DNA from: Apostichopus japonicus
Taxonomy: Eukaryota > Echinodermata > Holothuroidea > Aspidochirotida > Stichopodidae
Length of the DNA: 64,000 bases
Assembly: GCF_037975245.1 (NCBI RefSeq)
Contig: NC_092569.1
Location: 9,499,001 to 9,563,000 of the forward strand
Reading direction: 5' to 3'
The translations under genes were made by a program, and so were the position numbers. Of this stretch, positions 35,876 to 47,727 are shown one piece after another (the stretch's first letter is position 1; each line of letters begins with the position of its first letter). Under the pieces are notes generated by a model. It saw nothing but the letters and a program-made list of their open reading frames with translations, had not been told where the DNA came from and searched no databases.

Positions 35876-36525
35876 ACACAACTGTTCAATCCTTCCCTCT
35901 GATCGCATTCCTTACCCTCTCCATATAGGCGTTTCTATAAAACCAGATGTTCCTTCACTATCACCCCATCCCACTTTGCGCTCCATAGCATATTCAAACG
36001 GCTTAACCAAACCTTCCCTTTCCTCTCATTCTTTCATGTTTCCTTTATATGTTAACCTGATTTTTTTTCTGAAATCTCATTCCCTTCTTTATCTCATTCC
36101 GTAACCTTACCACATCATTTACACAGCACCTTTATGCATTAATCATTCCAGGGACACACTCCTCCCCCCCCCCCCCGCTTCCCCATTGGCCACTAGTTTG
36201 TGATAAACCTCAACAATTTTCATAAACACTTGCCCCTTTTTCACTTTGGAATTTGAATAAATTGTACTTAAAACATATCCTTTTCTTCAAAAAGTAATAA
36301 AAATATAATTATAAGTACTAATTTGTTGGAAGGCATTCACGTAGTGCATTCGTGGTACTGAATGCAGAAACGAGCGTTTTCAGCTAACTTTGGGCTTTGC
36401 ACCCACCCCCCCCCCCTCCCTCTTCCCCTAACAGATCAAATAAAAGTCACTAGCCAGTTGTTCTTCAAACTTTTCCTTTATTTTTGATTTCCACATCAAA
36501 AATATTCCTGTCTTTGTTTGGACCG

Positions 36526-36592
36526 TTTCGATTACTCCATCTTTCATGCTTGGATGTCTGACGGTGATTGGTGTGAAGTGTGTCCTAAGCAT
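36526..36592 (+). pseudogene. TM exon of gene 0 with dead acceptor
   Basis: Same 67 bp length as the other three TM exons; reads VSITPSFMLGCLTVIGVKC. It is preceded by GGACCG where the other copies have CGACAG or CCACAG, so the acceptor AG is lost. The donor GTAAGT is kept. Confidence 0.7.
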
Positions 36593-37979
36593 GTAAGTTT
36601 GTATTTATTATGAAACTAGGACAACAATAGCGTTCTATACACCTGTCTAATTTAATGGCAGGATTGAATCTGCAAACTTCTTTACTGAATGATGCAACTG
36701 TGGAAGAGAAATCATAATGTTTTAACTTAGAGAATTGCCACTTCTCAAAACTAAGTCACTTTGATATTTGCCAGACAAATCAAGCAATTATAACCTCTTT
36801 ATAACCGTTTGCTATTGTCTTGTCACGCTATTGTGTCTGCAAGCTGGCGCTAACGTATGTATACCTTACTAATGTAAGTTTGTATGTTTTAAGTAGCTTA
36901 AACAACAAGGAGTTCGATCGGGCCGTTAATGCATATACCTAGAGTACGTGTGACTTCAATAATTCCTGTGCTATAGAAAGTCGTGATATGAACGTTAATG
37001 GTTGATAAGTTTATGAGCTAATTCATTTTGATATGCTGAACGAGAACATATGCATATTCAGGTTTTTGTTGCATTTTCATGGTTTAATTTAATTTAATTG
37101 TTCGAATTTTTAAAAACAAATGTTTATTGTATTTGAAAATGAACACAGCTTTAAATATGTATTTAATTGCTGGCTTTACCTTTTTCTTTCAAGATTTCAC
37201 GGAAGAAAAATCCTGAAATGGATAGGCCTAAAAAGTCAAATAATAACACAGGATGATAACATACAAGGATGATTCGTTATCGAATCAGGCTCCTTTAGAT
37301 AATTCCATCGCCGATACTAGGTCACATTTGACTAGTATCGCGAATGATTTATAGTATGGATAGTAATCAATTTCCTTGTGTATCAAACAGAAATGCTTGG
37401 AAATTATTGAAATTACGAAGAAGTGTAAGTTCATGATGTTGGTGGTCCCCTTTAATGCATTTTCAAAAACCATTCAGGAGGGTAACAACATTATTACAAA
37501 AGGGGAGATAGATACGTCATTTTTTTATTAAGCGATTACTGAAATTACATCATAACACCCGACTGTTTAAGTTATTTAGTAAGGTAATACAGTTACTTTG
37601 TACCTTCTGTAGTAGTGTGAAAGGTCAAAAGCAAAGCAACTATTGAAATGTTTCCTGTGAGTCTAGCTCAGCCGAAATGCCCAAACCAAGAATATTTTTA
37701 CCAATTATGAATTTTATACGTTTAAAAATTTTCCAACCATTTTCTCACCATTTAAAATCCGTTTTGAATTGCATATGGTTGTAAACTTAATTGGGTTTCA
37801 AGAACCTGTACATAATTTCGATTAGCAATGACCGAAACCTCAATGGCTCTAATTAATTAATTTCAGGATAACGTTAAAGATACGTTGCAAATCTTCGTTT
37901 CGGCATGCCTGTGAAGTCCGAAACTTAATTGTGTTTAATACAGGTTATATTATCTTTTATAGAGGCATACGGAATGAAA

Positions 37980-38215
37980 TTAAGAATATAACTATGGGAA
38001 GCTCAAATACCTCGCTGAATTCTGCCTGCAATCTTGTCATAATGTTTTCTAATGTAAAAGTATATTGCACTCCATAGCTGGTGAAGAATTTTACGTTCCG
38101 TTTCGGTAATTCTAAATCGTTTTTTCCAGATATCCCGAAACCCGATACCTTCCTTTTGATTACCAATCAATATTAAAGCAAAATAATGTTGGAAATATTT
38201 ACGCCTCCTGAACAA
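37980..38215 (-). other. Unrecognised minus-strand coding-like fragment
   Basis: A 70-codon minus frame (38215-38003) contains IGFRDIWKKRFRITETER and LHQLWSAIYFYIRKHYDKI. It is charged and aromatic-rich with no stop, unlike random AT-rich sequence. Possibly a transposon fragment; the family is unknown to me. Confidence 0.3.
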
Positions 38216-38229
38216 TCAAACTTAACCGA

Positions 38230-39290
38230 TCCCTCCCATGCTGTCGACTAAACGTTTAGATCACTGGAACTATAGCTCAGACAAAGAACAGACAGTTCAG
38301 TTCAGTTCAGAGCCCTACCCTAGAATAGAACAATTTTAAACGTCAAATGGGTAAACTTTAAATTTTTGTTGTTATAACTGATTCTGAGTTGAATAACCAA
38401 TGTATATTATCCTAAGGTCATGTGAGATTGTTCATGCTAGTATAGTGGGCGTGGCTAGTTGCTAAAGTGCATATCAATCAAGTAAGATCTTTTCGCATTC
38501 GTTAAAGTGAGGGTGCTAGAACTAAATAGCGTAAGCTGAAGGGCTTAAAGTACCAGGCGCGTTAAGTTATGTGCCACTTGGTTTTATTTTTTTAAAGGGA
38601 AGGTTCTTACAGTGATATGGTGTATTATATAAAATATTGCCTTTCAACTAAGATATGATAGGCAATATGTATTTGATCAATATTTTAATTTTCATGACTA
38701 GTGAAAAATCCAAAATGAATTACATTAAAATTAAAACGGTTTTGTTATCGATAGGTTTATAGGTGTAACTGATGTGTTAATTAAGAGGTTGTTTTCGATC
38801 TAGCGCATCCAAAAGTTAATACCAATAGTGTTCAGTTGTATCCGATTTTTTTTCCAAGAGGAATAGTATAGTTTTAGTGTACTGTTGGTGCCTGAGTAGA
38901 TAACCAAGGTATTGATTACTATACAGTTGGATGCAGGAGCCTGCTGGTTAGTCACGTCACTTTCCATATATGTTAAATAATCATCCATAAGATGAGTTCA
39001 ATTGATTTGTCTAGAGAGGAAGATATACACACATGAAACTCATAATCAAAAGATCAATTTAATTCCATGTTCTCGCTTACATATTTAACACTAAACAGCC
39101 GGGAGGAAATAAAAGGTCTTCTCTTTTCGATAAAACGTACAATTTCTTACTCGCGTCATAAAGCCTAATAAACACATGTTAATTATGTCTTATCTGGCTA
39201 ACGAACGAAAGTAAAAATTGCGCGAACTGACGAGCGTAAGTTCTCCCTACACACACATTACGGAGGTTGAATTATCACTTTCACTGTCGG
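38230..39290. other. Spacer between gene 0 and gene 1
   Basis: Aligns by eye with 48.1-49.0 kb after gene 1, sharing GTGGGCGTGGCTAGTTGCT and GCGTAAGCTGAAGGGCTTAA. It is part of the duplicated unit and no exon is seen. Confidence 0.6.
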
Positions 39291-39292
39291 TT

Positions 39293-39298
39293 TATATA
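39293..39298 (+). promoter_or_regulatory. Candidate TATA box of gene 1
   Basis: TATATA in the context GGTTTATATAGATC, 121 bases before the start codon. The matching region before gene 2 is altered, and the sequence after it is deleted there. Placement is by context only. Confidence 0.25.
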
Positions 39299-39418
39299 GA
39301 TCTTACATGTAAGTTCGGTTGGAAATCGTTGCATGTGTCACGTTGTTAAGCTGACATATTATCGCTTAGCTGTGAGGGTGTAAAAAGTTGCCGAGTGTGT
39401 AAGAGAACATACTCTACA

Positions 39419-42313
39419 ATGCTACTCTTCAATTTCATCTCTGCAGCGACGGTTCTGTATGGATCTCTCCTCTTTTCATCAGGTGAGACTAAAATTTTCA
39501 TTTCTTTAATAATAGAACTGAATTGGTAAAAATGTAAACTGTGCTGATTCTATATGTAACAAAAGAGTTCACTACGTAACCTGCGAACGTCACTGAGGAA
39601 GTGTTCTTTATGATTACAAAGTGGAATGATGGTTACTTAGTGTCTGATAGTGTAAATTGCATTCGAAGTACGATCCTTTGATAACACTCACAATATTAAT
39701 ATAAGTATTTACGATACAAGCAAACAACAAGGCAAGGCAGAGTCTGTCTAGCAGTGTGTTGCGATCAAGATAGGCTTTTGTTGTTTTTACGATAGACAAG
39801 ATAAGGATTCCAGAAAAATTCATTTTTTGTATGTATCGTTCTTATATTATCACTGTTGGGTAACAGTTGCATATTTGTAACACTGGCATTAGTAATTACA
39901 GATGATTGTTTTATGTAATATTCACACATGTCAACCTCATTCTTATAGATAAGTCCATTTGTGGCTGCAATAACATGAGTGATCGAAATTATAGAGTTAT
40001 TAATCGTTCAATCCAATGCAACGGTAACTATGTCCTACATATTTAATATGTTGTATTGCTTCATTTGCAAACCTCATGTCTAATTCCATCGTTCTTTTAG
40101 CGGTAATATTGGACTATAGTAACAAACTAGGTATGCTTTCATATACATATTACATGGTCTGTCTTTAAGGGCTATGTACGGGACAGCTTATTTAACAATA
40201 AAATGAGTATCAAGAGGTTGTGTTAGACAGTAATAGTTATCTGTCCATATATATAGCGCCAAAGATACTAACCGGTAACTTCTGATTCAATCTAAGTCCA
40301 AACTATGTTACATTACTTGGTGTAGGCTATTTATAGGCAATCTGTTGACGCCTATAAGCTCTACCACTTACGATAAGTCTAACGTCTTTAACGTCGTCTA
40401 AAAATGTTCTGCCATATATGATAGTTTACCCTTTTTACCATTTGAACTTATCTATACTGTAAAAAAAAAGACTTTGAAAGATGTATCTATGTGTAAATAT
40501 CAAGGAAACACGAGATTGACGGCGCGCACTACCATATCGTTTCATATTTAAGTGAATAAGGGGTTTAAGAGGTATGTTTATGCTTGGATACTGACCGCAT
40601 TGGTTACAACCACTGTGAGTTCTTAGGAAACCAGAACTATGTAAGTTGAATGTTTGTGTTGAGGTGGAGGAGAAATTAAGCAGCTTATACACCATGTGTC
40701 TTTCTTTTAAGTTTTCTTTTCAACATGGAATCAATACTAACAAAGTTCATTTCGATCTGTAGCAGAAGGGACATATCTCGGTTGCTTTGATGTAAAAAAA
40801 ACAGAACTTTCTGGAATGATAGAGAAAGTGGGAAGAAACAACATGACTGTCTCTATGTGTTCTGATTTCTGTGGTAATGGTGCATATGACAAATACGGCT
40901 TACAGTATGGATACCGGTGTTACTGTGGTAACCTGACGGAGATATTCAAGAACAATGATCGAGCAGAAGACCAATGCAAAAACCCGTGTGCAGGATCACC
41001 TAAATGTGGAGGGAATCAAGTGATAGCCATTTACAACTGTAAGTTGTATATCAAGTTCTTACGACAAAAAAAATGAACATTACATTATTGCGCTTAATTT
41101 CTCTTATACTGAACGAAGCATCGGGTGAAGGTTAAGAAATGTATCGATATTAACTTAAAACAATACGAGATTTCCGATATTCATTCTCGTTTAACGCTTT
41201 GCTTGTCTTTACTTTTATTTTCAAAGACACGTCATACGTCGGATGCTACCGCTATACTCCAAATGAAAGAATAGACTTTGGCGGTAAAGTAGAGTACTTG
41301 ACTCCAACTATTTGTAGCGAGATATGTCATACGTATAAGTTTTTCGGCGTGACACAAGGCAGTAAATGTTATTGTCGTTCCGTCATATTGAATACTCAAC
41401 ACAGAAGTGATGACGAATGTAATGAATTACCTTGTCAAGGAGGACCCACGTGTGGAGGATCTGGGTACATCGCTATTTGGGACTTTGTTAACCGCACACG
41501 GAAAGATTCTGGTAATATTTTGTTAGTTAATACAAATACATGCTTTGACATAATGATCTGATTTACGTTTTAGTGATCTTAATAAGGAAATTATCTACGA
41601 AAAAATCATTGCATCGTAGTGTATTGAACAGTGTATCTTTATTCGATATATAATGTATAACTTCGAACAAGATGAACAATAACAGCCAATCATTGTGCAA
41701 AGTAAAAGCATTAACATCAAACATTGATGGTCGTTACATAGAAACATGCTGTGAAGTAAATGCAACTTTTTTTCTAGTTGATAGACGACATAATTGTTTA
41801 CATCTTATACATATATTTCTACTTTGATTATGTCTGCAAGTATCATATGCAACATATAGTAGTTTATGTGTAAATCGACAACGCTCTCCTTAACTAATTA
41901 CTATGTGGCACAAAGATAATGTACAGTTTTATGTAAAAAGTTTACTCTGATTTGTTATCCCATGAGGCACATTTCACTTCACGCTTAAACCAACTTAAAC
42001 ATTTGTATTGATATTTTTTATACAGAAATTAATGCATCTACAACAGTACCTCCAACGACAGGTGATCGCTTTAATCAAGAGCTTCTAGGGGACTGAGTAT
42101 TCAATTCATTGATTAAATTTGAACACTCATGCTGCATTTTGCTGTTTTTCATAACGCATCGTTCTTGAGAAAAACTTAACGGTTATAAGGCACAGCGCAC
42201 TTCACATTGAAACAAACAAATGTGCTTGCTTTTTCAAGGCTATACATTATGATTATGATTATGATTTTGATTGTGATGGTGACGATGATGATGGTGGTGA
42301 TTGTGGTGGTGAT

Positions 42314-42396
<83 letters not shown>

Positions 42397-45300
42397 TTAT
42401 TTATTTATATATATTAGACGCACCACGGAAAGTGCAAAATCCATTGGCATTTTTTTGTTTACGTCATGCCGTTCCGAATATTACATCAGTTTTTGTCAGC
42501 TTTTACTTTTAACTATTCTTATTGTTATTTATTCAGATATGTCTACATCCATAACAGTACTGTCAACGATAGTTTCGCTGTACTCCGAAGGTGATCGTTT
42601 TGTTTCCAGTTTAATAAAGACTTTTTAGAGGCTTGAGTATTCAATTCGTTGAATTGATTTAGTTCCAAAACTTATAAACTCTAATAGCTCAATCGTTTTC
42701 TTTATATTTTATATTTATAATTTAACATTCAGTTTACAATATCGATTTACATAAACAACATTTCAGTAGGTTTTTATACTGCACAACTCACATGTATATC
42801 ATTAGACTTATAAATGTTGTCCCTGTTCGTGACCATCATTTACGATATAGTTAAAAGATCTGCGGACACTTACAAAAACATTGTCCTTATCATTCTAATA
42901 GGCATTAAAAATCATCAAAATAGCTGCAACTTCCATCAGAATCCATCAAAGTTGACCATTTTACAAGTGTCTTCTTAATTCTAGTTTTATTTATGAATAA
43001 ACATTAGCTAATTATGCACATTGATGAATTATTGTAAATGAATGCCTAATTTTCTGTTAAGCTATCCTTTTTTTTTCACAACAAAACTTTGAAAAAGGGA
43101 ATATCACATTATTCAAACGATATATGTGGGCTAATAATTAGGGATCCACTTAGTAATGGCTGAAATAAGAAATTTTGATGAGCGCAAACACTCAACGTCA
43201 TAGTTTGCTTGTTTCCCATATTTCTCAAACCTTCAAAATGTGTATATCTTTGAAACGAAAAGAGCTTTCAAAAAATGTCAACAGATTTTGAGTGAGATTA
43301 TCACACACTCAAAAATGTACAGAATATGGGGCAAATTAGCTCGGTGTCCTTAGTACTTTAAATCACTTTCTCTTTATCGACAGTTTTTCTCGCTCTTTCG
43401 TTTGCTCTTGGATGCTTGGTTGTGATCGGCGTTTTACGGATTTCACGAAAGTAAGTTTATCTTTTTCATTGAGAACTTTTACGTAATGTGCAGTAATATT
43501 AAATTTCCCTCGAAGTAGAGTCAATATTACTCTTTGCCTTCCTCAGCTGAGGAGAGGATTTTTTACAATTCCCAGTTTTGTGAAGCGTCATTTCCCTCTA
43601 CAGGACCTTTTTATTTTTTATCGTTTAACCAGCAACCATTCTGCTATCCCTTCAAAATATAAAGCATGTTTTCCCTTCGTAAAGATGGCTAAGAAGCTCA
43701 ATTTATAACCTTTGGAAAAGGTTATATATAAACTGGCTGGGTTTTGTTTGTCTCTTGTAATGCAATCAAAGTTCTACTTTAACCTCAACATCTCCCATGT
43801 CTTATTTCGTGCTGATTCACGATACGCTCCGAATGTTTTGTTTTGCATTACCTCATGAATTCCTGGCCACGTGAACAATCATCCAACATGACGTGAGCGC
43901 CATTTTCAAACAGCTATCATCTTTGACACAAACGTGAATTCTTTTTTTCAGTTGTAATAATTTAAGGTCATAGTACATTCCATGGTAAGGAAATTATGTA
44001 ATATCAATTAATTATATGTAAACGTTTAACTTAACGTTCAGTTCAGCAATTGATACAGAGTTGTCAATGACATACTGTGACAGGATTAGTACCGAAGGCC
44101 TTATCAGCCTACACCATTCTTAAAAATGTTAACCTAGATTGAAGATTCTGTATGCATCTGAAAAAAAACTGATAATTCAGATAGTCATGGCCATTGGCAC
44201 GAAGCACAAGTGGGAATTCGATGACTGCAGTTGATCTGTTAACAATGCAACAAAAGATATCCGATGTGTTCTATGGGTAAACAAAAACTAGCTCAAACGT
44301 GTCTAGGTAACACAGTAACGTATTACGATTTCCAATAGTTCTTCCATTGGGTTCATTCCTCTTGATTATACAAAGTACTTGGTATACAAAACCCGTCATT
44401 GCTGTGAATTTCTTTCTGGTCTGTTAGTGTATTCCTGGGCTCCCGTGAACAATATTTCACTGACATGCATTTTGGGGCTGATTTTGAAACGAAATTGAAA
44501 CCGACACTGATTTTTAAGCCCCGACATATGAAAATTTGAAGCCAACATTAAAAATGTTCGGTCCAACAAGCAATTTCAACCCCGACACTAAACAGTTGTG
44601 GTCACGACATTGAAGCTGAATTATTTCCAACATAGGCACGACATTTGGACTCCAATTTTACCAAGCCTGACATGGATTGTGTCAAAATTGAGAAGGAACT
44701 TCGTCAGTTCATCAACTCCATAGAGCCAGTGCTATTACCCTAGATTTCAATGACGCAGGTGGACGGGAACTCAGTCCATTGCATGCTTGTCATTCGTCTT
44801 CCTCTCCCTTCCCCTTTCCTCATCCTTGTCACTCCTCTGCATATTCCCCATCCTTGTCACTTTATCTGCCCCTTTTCCTCATTCCACATCATTGTCACTG
44901 TCTGCCCACTCTCTTTCCCAATTCATGTCACCCCCATCTCCTGCTTCCACACTCTTGTTACCCATATTTCACGTCCCCTTCCCCTCTTTAACTGCCATCT
45001 TTAACCATCTTGCTTTTCCTTCCTTCCCTAACCTTTCCGCTGAAGCACATAACAAAATATCCCAATGTGGGTTCTCGATGGACCAACAACAACCTAAAGT
45101 AGCATAGATCACAATAATATTGACTGTACATATAGGCTCACTATAGCACTTACAGATAATTAACACTATAATATGAAATACATTCTGTGTGCATTCTGCC
45201 ATCACAGGAGATTACAAATTTACACTAAATAAGGGCTGCTATTCTGTGTGCACATTGCCATCACAGAACTAAAATGTATATATACACAAGGTAAGCACAT

Positions 45301-47727
45301 TTAAAATGACAGGCTCCTGAGAGGTCAAGGCAAAGTTAAAAGATGAACTGTTACCCGTCTGAAAATTAATATATAATTATTTCTATAATCTTCTGACTTG
45401 TCACTACTGCTGATGTATGGCAGTTTCGATTGTCTTGGTGAATGGTAAAGTTGCTTGGGTGGTTAGGTGTCTTAAGCAATTTTGAAACAAAGAGAAGCTT
45501 TGAATGAAATTAACTATCCCATCCTACAGGGCAAGATCTTACTTAACACTTTTATCCATCTTTATTTGCTCACAAATAGAAATATATAATTTTACAAAGA
45601 AATCCAAAAAATACCGTCTTTTATCATTTAGTACATTTGAAATACACTTAAAGTAGATACTTGTGAAATGAGAAAAAATAGAATTACTCTAAAATTACTA
45701 GCAGCAAGAAAGAGCAAACATATTCCTAGACACCCAGATTTGACCTGCAAACCGTTCTTTACTTAAATCATGTCTGTAAGACAGATATTTAACGTCATCA
45801 TAGTAGCTTTTAATACGGTTTCTCTAAGCATTTGGTATTGACGAAATATAATTTTCGACCTTCAGAATAGACTCCAGTTTAGAGTATAAATGCATATGGT
45901 GAGGATTTAAATTATTTACTTTGTAACTGTAAATGTAATGCTTGCAATATACGATAAGCACATAAATTAAGTGATGAAGAAGGAGATTCTATCGAAAGAA
46001 AAAATCTTTCTTGGATCAAATAAACTGCCTTCCGAATACGTTTGTTCAGTATTAAGAAGAAAAGGGTGAAATAACCTCATTTAATAATTGCTCATTAAAT
46101 AAATCAAGAAGATGATTTGTACCAAGAATACGATGAAGAAACGAAATTGAAAATAAATCCCTTTTGTTTCAGAAAGCGCTGAGAACTAGAACAAAATCTT
46201 AAAAATTACATTCCAATCGTCATCTGTTAAGTTGAAGGATATATTCCAATTCAGGTGACCTCGGTGATAGTACAATATGCTCAATCAGTTTTCTGTAAGC
46301 AACTTGTGGAATGCTGCAGTGCTTTAATAACTTGTATAATTACAGCTTTCAGCATTTAATTCTAAGTCATTACCTTTCCAGTTACAAGAAATTGCTGATA
46401 TCAAACCAAACTTAGTCGTAAAAGGATAGTTATTGCCACTATATCTTATGCCAAAAAAAGTATACGTTAACCTAGTTCCCTTGTTATCGAAGAGATCTTT
46501 CTGATAAATGACACCAACACTTACTTAACACTTGGCCAGACCTTCTCCAGGAAGTGGACCAAACGTTATCTCACATCTTTAACTCATTCCACCATCGTCC
46601 GAGAACAGCTAGTATGACAGTTTAAATACCTATCTATTCCGTGCCATTAGGATCTGCAAATCCTTAGCAAATTGCGCCATCGGCATCTGCTGGACTAGCT
46701 TAGTTATGGCGCATGTAGTGGTGGTTCTTGCCTTCACTTGGTTGTTACCTGACCATGCTGCTGGCTGACCCATCTGGTCATATCTGAATGATACAATCTG
46801 CCTTCGCTTGGGACCTGATGTCCTTGGCTGCTGATGTTGGATCATATATCATCTAACTTGGCTTGGCGAGACATCTTGGACTCAAGTGTCACCGTCTGTT
46901 CAGGATTATTCCGTTCATCTTTGATCGTCTGCTCCTTGTTCTCGAGATAATTCATGTCATGGTCTTCAACGGCCTCTGATTGCGTGTCTTCTTGCTCATT
47001 TGGTTCACCTGGTACGGGTCTGTTACCGTACTTCATCATCTCCAGGCTGATTCACGATCGGCTGGGTGGGGATGAAACCGGTGGGAACTGCAAATTGCAG
47101 AACGTTTGCAAACTTTACCACTTCAACACTATTTATATTTTTTATATATGAAACTAACCTTTGTATGACATAGTTTTGTATTTACAAGCTGACTTTTAGT
47201 TGTGGGTCATCAGAATATGAGAGGACGGTACTCTTCTGCAATAATATAATTCATAGCAAAATAAAAATTACTTAACATACATAAGTTTTATATTCATGCA
47301 AGTGCCAAACACTTTCTCATTAAGGTATTTTTATTCGCTCAATATTCCTTGCTTTTTCATGTTTTAATTTAATTAACTGACCCCTCTCTTTTTAACAGAT
47401 GTTTTATTGTATTTGAAAATGAACATATTACTATAAATGTTAGTTATTTGATGGCTTTACCTCTCTCTTTGATGATTTCACGGCAGAAAATTCCTGACGA
47501 TGGATAGGTCTACAATGTCATATAATGAAACGGGCAGGACGATGGCATTAAGAGATGATTCGTTATTGCATCAGGCTCCCTTAGATGATTTCATCTCCGA
47601 TAAAAGGCCACCTTTGACCAGCGAATATTCTGGGATGATCTATAGTATGGAGAATAATCAATTTCCTTGTGTATCAAACAGAAATGCGTTCCATACTGAC
47701 AATATTGAACTTTACGAAGAAATGTAA
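39419..47727 (+). CDS. WSC receptor gene 1: two WSC domains, TM helix, tyrosine tail
   Basis: Exons: 39419-39482, 40763-41038, 41227-41511, 42026-42061, 42537-42590, 43384-43450, 47487-47727. The sum is 1023 bases, 340 aa. Residues 1-21 (MLLFNFISAATVLYGSLLFS...) form a signal peptide. WSC1 spans about 25-113 with eight cysteines (YLGCF, CYCGN, KCGGN marks). WSC2 spans about 117-202 (YVGCYRY, GVTQGSKCYC, TCGGSGYIAIW). A Ser/Thr linker, 209-238, follows. The TM helix is 239-257, then basic RISRK. The tail (261-340) has tyrosines in SEYSGMIYSM and a C-terminal YEEM. N-glycosylation sequons are visible (NMT, NLT, NRT, NAS). WSC domains occur in fungal wall sensors and in animal Kremen and polycystin-1. 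This two-WSC receptor layout matches no named animal family I can recall. All junctions up to the TM exon are phase 1, so modules can be skipped without frame loss. Confidence 0.8.
40763..41038 (+). CDS. Gene 1 exon 2: first WSC domain
   Basis: 276 bp between TCTGTAG and GTAAGT, phase 1 at both ends. Eight cysteines in WSC spacing. Gene 2's matching exon has the same length, with about 13 amino-acid differences over 73 aligned residues by my count. Confidence 0.85.
41227..41511 (+). CDS. Gene 1 exon 3: second WSC domain
   Basis: 285 bp between TTTCAAAG and GTAATA, phase 1 at both ends. Contains ICSEICHTYKFFGVTQGSKC and CQGGPTCGGSGYIAIWDF. Gene 2's copy is the same length and intact. Confidence 0.85.
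42249..42414. repeat. GGT/GAT-rich run followed by (TA)n
   Basis: Simple sequence between the two linker exons of gene 1: GATGATGGTGGTGATTGTGG-type repeats, then about 75 bases of TA and TTTA units. Confidence 0.9.
43384..43450 (+). CDS. Gene 1 exon 6: transmembrane helix
   Basis: 67 bp after ATCGACAG and before GTAAGT. Reads VFLALSFALGCLVVIGVLRI and then SRK across the junction. Length is conserved in all four copies in this window. Confidence 0.8.
44730..45070. repeat. Polypyrimidine-rich repeat in gene 1 last intron
   Basis: C/T-rich sequence with recurring CATCCTTGTCACTC-type units. The same block is at about 60345-60640 in gene 2, so it predates the duplication. Confidence 0.7.
45540..47090 (-). 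mobile_element. Old L1/Tx1-type LINE remnant in gene 1 last intron
   Basis: The minus strand shows decayed ORF2 C-terminal sequence, including YFQFRFLHRILGTNHLL (about 46140-46090). Its 3' end near 45550 carries AATAAAGATGG. Toward higher coordinates an acidic frame (47039-46842; QEDTQSEAVEDHDMNYLE) and a basic one (46845-46630) may be ORF1-like remains. The matching remnant at 61.3-62.9 kb in gene 2 shows that insertion preceded duplication. Confidence 0.65.
47487..47727 (+). CDS. Gene 1 exon 7: cytoplasmic tail
   Basis: The frame joins the TM exon (phase 2) and gives an 80-residue tail ending YEEM. The acceptor used must be CGGCAG at 47486: the site used by the gene 2 copy (TTGAAG, 12 bases earlier) is TTGATG here. 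Both positions keep the frame. Confidence 0.75.

Larger units (their letters stand above)
23234..37272 (+). pseudogene. WSC receptor gene 0, decayed paralogue of gene 1
   Basis: Recognisable parts in order: signal-peptide exon 23234-23297 (64 bp, as in gene 1; MILCQIIPATMLLRTFVFCS); first WSC exon 24731-24999; second WSC exon 25352 to about 25627; a possible 36 bp linker exon 35155-35190; TM exon 36526-36592; tail exon 37194-37272. Lesions: the first WSC exon has frameshifts near 24916 and 24984 and lacks at least two of the eight usual WSC cysteines. The second WSC exon is met at its 3' edge by a 7.2 kb transposon. The TM acceptor AG has become CG. The tail loses one base after its first codons and stops at 37270-37272. 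A functional product is very unlikely. Confidence 0.75.

Noticed and set aside
44750-45205. Overlapping Ser/Pro/Leu-rich frames around 44.8-45.1 kb and again at 60.3-60.6 kb
   Set aside because: They come from a C/T-rich simple repeat that is open in several frames. The two copies do not keep a common frame.
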